Shown here: in pieces, positions 22,056-27,500 of the stretch
Layout: the number at the start of each line of letters is the position of its first letter
How positions within the stretch are numbered: the stretch's first letter is position 1
Assembly: GCF_042767895.1 (NCBI RefSeq)
Contig: NC_091550.1
Coordinates: 21,290,281-21,317,780 of the forward strand
Source: Penaeus vannamei
Lineage: Eukaryota; Arthropoda; Malacostraca; Decapoda; Penaeidae
Direction: 5' to 3'
DNA length: 27,500 bases
Position numbers and translations under genes: made by a program
Notes under the pieces: generated by a model
The model's database searches: none
Seen by the model: the letters and a program-made list of their open reading frames with translations, nothing else
What the model was told of the DNA's origin: nothing

Positions 22056-25000
22056 CAGATAGATAGACAGATAGATAGACAGATAGATAGATAGATAGAT
22101 AGACAGATAGATAGACAGATAGATAGACAGATAGATAGATAGATAGATAATGTATGTATAAATATATATACATATGACATCAGCCTACATATATGAAGGT
22201 ACATATCTAGGCCTAACAGGGTTCTTGTGGGTATAAGCTGATGAAATTGAAGACCTTTTTATGACTTTTCAAGACCTGGAGCCACTTGTTAAATACATAC
22301 TTCCCTGTAATGTGTATGCCTGCTTGTCAGATCAGTGACCAAGATAAAAATAAATTTACCCCAACATGACTTTTACACAGCCTCTTAGAGAAATTGCGTG
22401 CCAGAATAATAAACAGTCACATTGATTAGCAAAGATAGAAGGTCTAATGTTGACAAATGATTTCAGATCAAGAGAGATCTGAAAGTGAGTGAATCGGGAT
22501 ATATACATATATGTAGGCTGATGTGATATGTATATATATTTATACTTATGCAAACAAAAATATGTCTTTGGCAGATTTAAGACATTTAAAGACCTGCAAC
22601 AGAAAAAGCTTCATTCAGTCCTAGTTATGGGTCAAAAATTACGAATTTTTCAAATTTTGTGTATGGACACGTGAGACTATGACGCACCCTGGGCACCCCA
22701 TTGCCAGACCGGAAACGCGTTCCTTTCCATGGTTTAAAGGTCTCAGGTATTTAAATGCCCTCATGCTGCCACAACCCTTTTGCTGCATGCTTTGTTTTTT
22801 ATGTATTTTCAGCATTTTTCGGCTGATTTTGCGATTTCTTTTGGTATGATAATGCTGCATGATAGCTTGGGCTGCATTCAGTGGGCAGGCAGCAGCAGGG
22901 ACGTTAGGACAGTGCATTGATATCAACTTGTTGCTTGTGTTTATCCTTTTTTGTGCCTTGTTTTCAATTATAATGCCACCTGTAGGTGCGAAGAGGAAGG
23001 CATTCCTTGAAACCAAACGACTGAATGCCCTGAAAAGGTGGAAAAAAGACGATGTGGAGGAGCTGCACCCAGATTCTGATGGCGCGCGTCAGCCACCACC
23101 ACATGCCTCAACTTCCTCTCCACCACCATGTGCCTCAGCCACAACCTTCCCTCCACCACATGCAGCCAACATGTCTTCAGCTGCATTTAGACACAGCTTA
23201 TTGCAGCAAGAGAAGAGAGAGAGCATCAGTATTAGTAAAGATAGTACTATGGTAGTTTTTTCGTTACGTAGGTTGCAGTCATTACTCAACCTTATAAAGT
23301 GTGAGTGTGGTACCAGTGTTACAACGGAAATAACAACTGATTACTTTGATTGCCATGTAAACCTTAGGTGTGATGAGTGCAAGAAAGTTGTACACTATTC
23401 AGAGCCGAAGAAATGCCAGAGGAGTGACCTAACGGAGGGTAATATTGCTCATGTGTTTCATTCTTTGTCAGAGGGATATGGGAGGGCAGGGCTGTCACGA
23501 CTGTCTGCTGCCGTGGGATGCCAGGAAATGACCAATTACACCTTCAACCGACATGCACAGTTCATCTACCAAGAGATGAATGGATTCTATAAAGAACAAG
23601 AAAGTGTGGCTCAACAGTGTGTGGAAAAATTGTATGAAAAGGAAGAAAAAGGGAAAGACATTGATGGAAAACTGAACATTGATGTCAGTTTTGATGGTAC
23701 GTGGCTCAGCAGAGGTTACAAATCACATATAGGAGCAGGTTTTGTAATAGACTTATCATCTGGGATAGTGGTAGACTACAAAATTTTGAGCAATTATTGC
23801 AATGCATGTGCAAGTATGAAGAAAAAGAAAGATGAAGAAAATTTTGAACAATGGAGACAAACGGTACATGCAGAGACGTGCCAAGCAAACTTTTCTGGAT
23901 TGTCAGGAGCGATGGAGGCAGAAACAGCAGTCAGAATTTGGGGAAGGAGTGAAGAGAAAGGGTTCAGGTACCTAACTTTCCTGAGCGATGGTGACTCAAG
24001 TGCTTACAAAGCAGTGACTAATATGAACAATGGAAAGGGTCCATACTGTAACCATAGTGTTGATAAGGGAGAATGTGTCAATCATGTTCAGAAGAGAATA
24101 GGCACCAGATTACGAAAATTAAAAGATGAACTGAAAGAAGAAAAAACTACAAAAACTGGAAAAGTGATAAGAAAAAGCATGGTTGGTGGAAGGCATCAGC
24201 TAACAGACAGACAAATAGATGCTTTCCAGAGATACTATGGGAAGGCCATAAGGGACAGTGTGGGAACGGATGTACTGACCATGAAGCTGAAAGTAATGTC
24301 TGGTTTTTGGCATGCTATATCACGTGATAACGACCATCATCACTTACACTGTGACACCTCTTGGTGTGTATTCAAGCAATCTAAGGATGAAGGAAAGCCT
24401 CTTCCCCCACATGATAATATGAAAAACTATATCAGACTAGAAAAAAAATATGAGAACAGAGTAAGAGAAGTTTACTACGACCTTTCAAACCCAGCTCTTC
24501 TTGAAAGATGCCTCAGGGGAGAGAACCAAAATAGAAATGAAGGTCTGCATTCAAAACTTTGGTGTCATCAAAGCAAAGCAAAGTTTGCTGGCCACAAGAG
24601 AGTGACCTTCGTGACGCAACTGACCATCATAGACCATAACTTTGGGTACGAGGCCAATCACTTCCTTGCATATCTTAGGTTTTCATTTACATATAACAGT
24701 GTAGTAGCAAGGAAGAGGATGGACAAAAGGAAAGAAACACCACCTAAAAGGAAACGGAATAAAAAGCACCTAGTGTCACCTGGCCCTGTTTACCAACCTG
24801 GTAACTTTTGACGTCACTGACTGTTGCTGGCAACAATGAGGTGGGTGGGCTCCACTGATACCCAGTCAATATGTCATTTATGTATCAGAAATGCATAACA
24901 TATTTCATGATTTATTATGTACTCTGATATGTAAATGACAGGGGACCAGGAGCCTTGACATCTAAAAGTATACTAGGCAAGGGAAAACACTCCCACCACA

Positions 25001-27500
25001 GGGGCTACACAGGTGACATAAAGATGATCTAAAATTACCTGAACAAGGCCTAACCCTCTACCACAGGACTTCTAGTGAAGGCCAAGTGATTGTGTAAGTA
25101 GATATTTACATTTGGAAATAATTGGCACAACCTGTATGGTGTAATGAAGATGAATGACAAAAACTGCCGTTTTCTCAAAATCATATTTTCCCGGTTAAAG
25201 TAAGGTTAACTTTGTATGTAATCACGCGATTTTAATAATTTTTGTTGCAAAATGATCGTCCAGTGCATATCTACTAATTGTAGCAAAGTCATGCATTATT
25301 TCCACCAAATACATTTTTTACGGAATATTTAAGGGCTATTTTCTGACGAAAAAAAAATAACTTTTTTGCAAGGTAACTGAAACATTTACGTTTCAGATAG
25401 ATTTACATAAATGCTACAGTTGGTACTCCTATCTATTGACTAACTCTGGCCAGAAGGAAAGTGCAGTACTATTCATTAAAAGGAAACCATCACATAATTT
25501 TCGAATTATATTATCTCGCTCATTTTTTTTTTTTTTTTTTTTTTTTTTTGCGCAAAAAATTACACAGCTTTTTAAAATCTAATTTCTTGTTTACTAGCAT
25601 CACATACCCATGCACATTGTGTAAATAAATGATTCACCTAGCTTAAAAATTAAAGCAAGCAGGATCGGAAAACGAATTTCGTGATCGTACCGACGATTCT
25701 TCCCCTTAAGACATATCAACCCAGTTATGACAGGAGTCACACATATGAGACACCCGGAAAAATAAACATTACCGGGTGTCCCACCGGTGCGACACTAGAT
25801 TGGAGATTGTGCTCTGATGTGGCGGGTGGCATTTGGGTAGCTTCCCAGACTCACCCACATACCGATTTTGAAACAGCCCAGAAAGTATTATTTTTGGCTT
25901 GAAAATGTAACGTCGCTACTGGGTTAAGACTTTTTAAGGATGCGCCCCAAACTTACACTTGCTTATATTGCTATACATTTATACGAGCAAAATATATATT
26001 CGTATATAAGCATATGTTCATAATTGTAATTTCTCCAATCTGGAACAGGATATCAGCAAGAACTATGGGGGAAAGTATTGGCAAATACAGCCTCCTGAAA
26101 CCTTTCCTGTACAATAAGTGTTAAAAGACAAACCTGGATGTTGGTCACAAAGTGACTATGGATATGGATATATATGAGCAATACTTACACTAATCATATT
26201 AGCATTACCATTTCACATTTACCTGGTGCTCTTTGAGGTCGTGGTGGTTGTGGTGACTTGCCTCTTGGTCTCCTTTAACACAACTGGCTGAACTGGCTCA
26301 ACAACTGGCAATGGCTCTGGCTCTTTTATGTTGTTGATGAGTGATGACAACGGTGTCCTTGGTACACAATCTGAAAGTATTTATAATTATGTAAGAATAT
26401 ATTAATCTCCATGGCTTTCAGATGAATACAATAAAAATATTTTTAGCAAAACATTGGTAAATGTAAATAAAACACGTGCTTATCTGTTATGCCTACGACT
26501 CCACTTCCCAAGCTAGTTGTCATTAAATAAAAAAAACAATCTAAGCTCTCTCTTTACAAAATTTACATCATGAAGGCCTGATTCAGTATCAAATGGATTT
26601 AGGCAGAACATGGCTTATTTCATTAGAAAAAAAAAAAGTCATTTTGAAAGCTACTGTGGGCATCTTGTAAACATTTACCAAAGCATCTACTTATTCACTC
26701 ATTAAAAATGAACAGACAAATTCAATAATGATACATATCTACTGACAAAATCTTTTAAGTTCAATCAGTACATTAAAAGTTCATGATGATGCACACACTG
26801 TCATATCCTTCCTTTGGAAAGGCTTTCTGATGTATAGTGCAATTAGGGTCGAGTCCCAAATTAAATTTCTATATCATTATCATTTATTTGTACTGATACT
26901 GTATTGAGTAGAAATTGCTCTAGTTTATTGATCTAATAACAGAATTGAGAATGCCTGCCTACCTTTCCTGGGATCTTCCTCATACTGCCAAGCCATCACA
27001 ATGTAGCATCCATCCATCATGAGATCCTCTAGCGTCTCCCACAGATTCATGGCATTCAACACAAACTGCTCGTTAGCTTTAGCAAACATGAAATAAGCCT
27101 CAATCCCATGGACAAGGAAATTGACAAACTGGGCAAATGTATACATATTTCTGCTTGCATTATCTGGCATATTTGATTTGTCAAGCTTTGCAATAGCATG
27201 CAGGCCGTGATAGCTATTGGCCACCACCTGCTGACAGGCCGCCGCCACAGCCTCGTATCCTTTAGGGTACTCGCTGCCTCTGCGCCCTTTGCTTTTAGTC
27301 ACTGTCACCGCCGTGCCGTGGACGGGGTCCTCGGGCACGACATCGATGGTGAAGTGTAACACTTTGTTCCTTGCTCCCGTGAGGAAGACAAGGTTCATCT
27401 CACACTTGGAGGCCAACTTGATAACCAAGTCGTTGAAGGACTCTCGCTTGGTCAGGGGCGCCATGGACTCATTATCACACACAAAACCAACCTCTTGTCG
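7359..27500 (-). CDS. Unrecognised six-exon gene (5' end outside window), 415 visible codons plus stop
   Basis: Exons in transcript order: 27500-26963, 26370-26223, 19323-19167, 11980-11824, 7911-7767, 7461-7359. All five junctions agree in phase (1, 2, 0, 1, 2) and the total, 1248 nt, is exactly 416 codons with stop. Residues 1-179 look folded, with a Phe/Tyr/Trp/Met-rich helical segment at 119-171. Residues 180-333 are disordered and rich in Lys, Ser, Thr, Pro and Glu, including a run of six Thr. They carry KKVNF at about 306-310, which fits the RVxF-type docking motif for protein phosphatase 1. Residues 335-415 contain an aromatic DWPEEQKED segment and a basic C-terminus. A nuclear or phosphorylation-regulated role would fit, but I do not recognise the family. 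The frame is open to the window edge; Met13 (27462-27464, with G at +4) may be the start, or the coding sequence may continue upstream. Introns 2-4 are 4-7 kb and packed with transposons. Confidence 0.62.
7767..7911 (-). CDS. Exon e of the minus-strand gene (tandem acceptors)
   Basis: Donor GTAAGG follows 7767. Two acceptor AGs lie 8 bp apart: TTTTCAG before 7919 and CCTCAG before 7911. Only the second keeps the frame with exon d: A plus GT gives Ser, then QEPVDGRAQHGKS and DWPEEQKEDILCFFDN. Use of the first acceptor would shift the frame. The exon is 145 nt and ends in phase 2. Confidence 0.55.
8114..8337 (+). mobile_element. piggyBac-like MITE, copy 1
   Basis: 224 bp bounded by TTAA on both sides, with termini TTAACCCA and GGGTTAA. 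This is the TTAA target duplication and CCC...GGG end structure known for piggyBac elements. A 22-bp hairpin with GGTGTC and GACACC arms around CATATATG lies at 8130-8151. There is no coding capacity. It is in intron 4 of the minus-strand gene. Confidence 0.75.
8483..8717. repeat. Poly(A) and poly(T) runs bracketing 152 bp
   Basis: An A-run at 8483-8521 (one C) and a T-run at 8674-8717 (interrupted by CC at 8703-8704) flank unique-looking sequence. The two runs could pair as a long A:T stem. Confidence 0.9.
8718..10167. other. Intron 4 sequence without recognised features
   Basis: AT-rich, with a poly(A) run at 9159-9183. I examined the minus strand here for an additional exon and found no acceptor-donor pair with a consistent open frame. 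Confidence 0.5.
10168..11108. repeat. Tandem duplication, two ~470-bp units
   Basis: Unit 1 at 10168-10636 and unit 2 at 10644-11108 share nearly all of their sequence, with small indels and substitutions; the start words ATGCTAATG are 476 bp apart. Each holds an A-rich AAGAAGAAG stretch and a TTAACCCA/TGGGTAA near-palindrome. No coding potential. Confidence 0.93.
11397..11597 (-). mobile_element. piggyBac-like MITE, copy 2 (inverted)
   Basis: Starts TTAACCCATT at 11397 and ends at TTAA 11594-11597, with the hairpin GGTGTC/GACACC at 11559-11580. Its reverse complement aligns with the copies at 8114 and 25716, including GTAAACATTG and the GTAGCCGCCCGG word. The end at 11597 has lost the full GGG. 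Confidence 0.7.
11824..11980 (-). CDS. Exon d of the minus-strand gene
   Basis: Minus-strand acceptor TATTCGCAG precedes 11980 and donor GTAAAG follows 11824. It starts in phase 0, matching exon c, and ends in phase 1 after 157 nt. The frame contains SITKKVNFSERQNVSPKK: a KKVNF motif beside SP and KK dipeptides, typical of disordered phosphoregulated segments. Reading through the donor would reach a stop after 24 more residues, so intron retention would truncate the protein. Confidence 0.6.
12062..15380 (-). pseudogene. Decayed RTE-like LINE (endonuclease plus reverse transcriptase)
   Basis: A ~3.3-kb minus-strand non-LTR element broken by frameshifts and stops. From its 5' end: apurinic-type endonuclease pieces (SEVRRP near 14,880; VVLGDFNAVSGCDRAGYEMS near 14,550); the pre-RT segment ISKLKSGKATGICGIPAELL near 13,600; RT motif A region AAYGDLKKAFDT near 13,170; a catalytic box that reads DFTDDVAIL near 12,870; and the C-terminal segments AAGVMNSLDKSIWRC and DPAHQVVSVQDNPGWRRP. 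The 3' end runs into short ATG/GAT repeats near 12,062-12,082, as RTE-clade elements usually do. Length and domain order fit a near full-length single-ORF element. Non-autonomous in this state. It lies in intron 3, in the same orientation as the host gene. Confidence 0.85.
15727..15925 (+). repeat. Short direct repeats around a variable core
   Basis: GAGTATATTTTGCATTCTTAA at the start (from about 15737) recurs as GAGTATATTTCTGCATTCTTAA near 15900, about 165 bp later. The segment at 15752-15805 (TTAATGCATGAAATG and following bases) also recurs at about 18572-18630. Confidence 0.65.
15926..18250. other. Intron 3, AT-rich, no supported gene
   Basis: Apart from the inverted repeat at 16643-16805 and a T-rich tract at 17170-17253, I see no coding or RNA feature. 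Short open frames near 16064 and 16693 are AT-driven. Confidence 0.5.
16643..16805. repeat. 27-bp inverted repeat with 109-bp loop
   Basis: Left arm 16643-16669 and right arm 16779-16805 are reverse complements over 27 positions with one mismatch; the core word is CGTGTAATTGGCTGATTTT and its complement. The loop is T-rich. Near-identity of the arms in otherwise drifting DNA suggests a recent element or structural constraint. Confidence 0.85.
18362..18630. other. GC-richer island in intron 3, possible repeat or exon fragment
   Basis: A segment after TCGGTTGCAG reads open on + through SLADVPPQVLRESRLQL to a TAG at 18525. It has an acceptor-like start but no clear donor and no partner exon. Its right part (18572-18630) matches the repeat at 15752-15805, so a repeat-derived origin is more likely than a gene. 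Confidence 0.3.
18631..19166. other. Intron 3, no recognised feature
   Basis: Nothing coding or repetitive that I can support. Confidence 0.5.
19167..19323 (-). CDS. Exon c of the minus-strand gene
   Basis: Minus-strand acceptor CTTTACAG precedes 19323 and donor GTGAGT follows 19167. With AG from exon b the first codon is AGC (Ser), continuing TTTKGRKTRQAQ, then a basic RRRP and an acidic STDEEDTE patch. It is 157 nt and ends in phase 0. Confidence 0.62.
19324..20780. other. Intron 2, AT-rich, homopolymer runs only
   Basis: Contains poly(A) at 20095-20113, poly(T) at 20514-20545 and a short GTTT run near 19800. No exon seen on either strand. Confidence 0.5.
20783..20905 (+). pseudogene. THAP-type zinc-finger domain remnant
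   Basis: The + strand reads AWKKNDLCIEHFKEDQF, matching the second half of THAP domains (Trp, C-x2-H-F, then D-x-F). After a frameshift it reads KLGVVPYL, resembling the AVP box that closes the domain. THAP domains bind DNA in P-element-type transposases and in cellular regulators. The N-terminal C-x2-4-C half was not found upstream and a stop precedes the remnant, so it is a decayed fragment, probably of a transposon. Confidence 0.5.
20906..21441. other. Intron 2, no recognised feature
   Basis: A short + frame near 21220-21310 is open but was not matched to anything. It may belong to the same decayed element as the THAP remnant. Confidence 0.4.
21442..21690. repeat. (CA)n compound microsatellite
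   Basis: Imperfect CA/CACG/CGCA units lead into a pure CA run from about 21609 to 21689. All long frames over it on both strands are repeat artefacts. Confidence 0.98.
22018..22149. repeat. GATA/GACA tetranucleotide microsatellite
   Basis: GATA units interrupted at regular 8-12 bp intervals by GACA, a nested higher-order pattern, over about 130 bp. Confidence 0.97.
22158..22543. repeat. 38-bp inverted repeat spanning 386 bp
   Basis: Arm 22158-22195 (contains CATCAGCCTACATATATG) is the reverse complement of 22506-22543 with one mismatch. About 310 bp lie between the arms, including GAAGACC/AAGACCTG words. This fits terminal inverted repeats of a short non-autonomous DNA transposon. Confidence 0.8.
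22973..24811 (+). CDS. Mutator-family transposase, intact-looking ORF
   Basis: A single uninterrupted ORF. The frame opens at ATG 22859 (650 aa), but the first 38 residues are a hydrophobic stretch unlike a transposase N-terminus. ATG 22973 gives 612 aa beginning MPPVGAKRKAFLETKRL, my preferred start. Numbered from 22859: Pro/His/Ser-rich linker 78-104; cysteine cluster 148-174 (CEC...C...CDEC), probably zinc-binding; catalytic core with SFDGTW (Asp279), FLSDGDSSAY (Asp377) and RNEGLHSKLW (Glu561), a candidate DDE triad; CVNHVQKRIGTRLR after the second Asp; and a basic tail with KRKRNKKH at 630-637 as a nuclear signal. This order fits the arthropod Mutator-like transposase domain. It would cut and paste DNA at its terminal inverted repeats. 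It sits antisense in intron 2 of the minus-strand gene. Lack of stops suggests recent arrival. Confidence 0.85.
   Translation: MPPVGAKRKAFLETKRLNALKRWKKDDVEELHPDSDGARQPPPHASTSSPPPCASATTFPPPHAANMSSAAFRHSLLQQEKRESISISKDSTMVVFSLRRLQSLLNLIKCECGTSVTTEITTDYFDCHVNLRCDECKKVVHYSEPKKCQRSDLTEGNIAHVFHSLSEGYGRAGLSRLSAAVGCQEMTNYTFNRHAQFIYQEMNGFYKEQESVAQQCVEKLYEKEEKGKDIDGKLNIDVSFDGTWLSRGYKSHIGAGFVIDLSSGIVVDYKILSNYCNACASMKKKKDEENFEQWRQTVHAETCQANFSGLSGAMEAETAVRIWGRSEEKGFRYLTFLSDGDSSAYKAVTNMNNGKGPYCNHSVDKGECVNHVQKRIGTRLRKLKDELKEEKTTKTGKVIRKSMVGGRHQLTDRQIDAFQRYYGKAIRDSVGTDVLTMKLKVMSGFWHAISRDNDHHHLHCDTSWCVFKQSKDEGKPLPPHDNMKNYIRLEKKYENRVREVYYDLSNPALLERCLRGENQNRNEGLHSKLWCHQSKAKFAGHKRVTFVTQLTIIDHNFGYEANHFLAYLRFSFTYNSVVARKRMDKRKETPPKRKRNKKHLVSPGPVYQPGNF
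24812..25710. other. 3' flank of the Mutator-type transposase
   Basis: Non-coding. It includes CTGCCGTTTTCTCAAAATC near 25164 and a poly(T) at 25523-25549. It probably contains the right end of the element, but I found no inverted match to the left flank (22600-22860), so the element's borders are unset. Confidence 0.45.
25716..25927 (+). mobile_element. piggyBac-like MITE, copy 3
   Basis: Begins TCAACCCAG (a decayed TTAA) and ends CTGGGTTAA. It shares the subterminal CATATGAGACACC hairpin and the words AAATAAACATT and GTCCCACC with copy 1, in the same orientation. Confidence 0.72.
25928..26222. other. Intron 2, 5'-proximal part, no recognised feature
   Basis: AT-rich, nothing supported. 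Confidence 0.5.
26223..26370 (-). CDS. Exon b of the minus-strand gene
   Basis: The acceptor ACTTTCAG on the minus strand precedes 26370 and the donor GTAAAT follows 26223. The phase-1 G of exon a plus AT gives Asp; the exon is 148 nt and ends in phase 2. It encodes a Pro/Val/Glu-rich linker followed by a Thr6 run and SKST. Confidence 0.62.
26371..26962. other. Intron 1 of the minus-strand gene
   Basis: A 592-bp AT-rich intron bounded by the minus-strand donor GTAGGC and acceptor TTTCAG. No repeats or embedded genes seen. Confidence 0.6.
26963..27500 (-). CDS. Exon a of the minus-strand gene (partial)
   Basis: Open from the window edge to the donor GTAGGC; the last exon base is G at 26963 (phase 1). 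It encodes residues 1-179. Codon use and amino-acid mix look like a genuine conserved protein: the motifs FVNFLVHGIEAYFMF and NLWETLEDL suggest packed helices. Base composition is clearly richer in GC than the flanking introns. Confidence 0.75.

Noticed and set aside
21970..22204. Ser/Ile/Tyr/Leu repeat frames; regular spacing also considered as CRISPR-like
   Set aside because: This is a GATA/GACA microsatellite. Units are 4 bp, with no unique spacers.
22600..25700. Terminal inverted repeats of the Mutator-type element
   Set aside because: I compared both flanks by eye and found no convincing inverted match, so no borders are claimed.
26845..26870. GGGTCGAGTCCC, resembling a tRNA B box
   Set aside because: No A box, no cloverleaf and no SINE-like surroundings could be built.

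Overview
The window is eukaryotic nuclear DNA, most likely from an arthropod and plausibly a decapod crustacean such as a penaeid shrimp. It has intron-split genes with GT-AG borders, very dense microsatellites ((TA)n, (CA)n, GATA/GACA), and a crowd of LINE, Mutator-type and piggyBac-like repeats. The taxon is an inference from repeat character; no marker gene proves it. No rRNA, tRNA, CRISPR or bacterial operon structure was seen.

Layout. (1) Positions 1-2,850, + strand: the 3' part of a modular gene. Five exons, every intron in phase 1, encode two related Lys/Arg-rich modules, two related eight-cysteine modules and a ~290-residue Pro/Thr/Ala/Gly/Ser tail built from minisatellite repeats, then a stop and an AATAAA. 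The first exon or exons (start codon and probable signal peptide) lie before the window. The true frame of the tail has no ATG, so an ATG-based ORF search picks wrong frames there. (2) Positions 2,960-4,640, - strand: a frameshifted ORF1 (gag-like, zinc-knuckle) of a non-LTR retrotransposon, with no reverse transcriptase attached. (3) Positions 4,640-7,270: non-coding, with an ATT/ATC-rich low-complexity tract, a foldback palindrome and a pair of diverged repeats. (4) Positions 7,359-27,500, - strand: a six-exon gene, 5' end outside the window. All five splice junctions agree in phase and together give 415 codons plus a stop. I do not recognise the product; it has a structured N-terminal part, a disordered Ser/Thr/Lys-rich middle with a possible PP1-docking motif, and a short C-terminal part.

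The introns of the minus-strand gene hold most of the mobile DNA. Intron 4 has a piggyBac-like MITE, a poly(A)/poly(T) pair, a ~470-bp tandem duplication and a second MITE. Intron 3 has a decayed ~3.3-kb RTE-like LINE and a 27-bp inverted repeat. Intron 2 has a decayed THAP-domain fragment, long microsatellites, an intact-looking Mutator-family transposase ORF on the opposite strand and a third MITE.

The two host genes are convergent (+ then -) but separated by ~4.5 kb of repeats, so nothing indicates that they work together. The best candidates for something undescribed are the Cys-rich/mucin-tailed modular protein and the unrecognised minus-strand gene.
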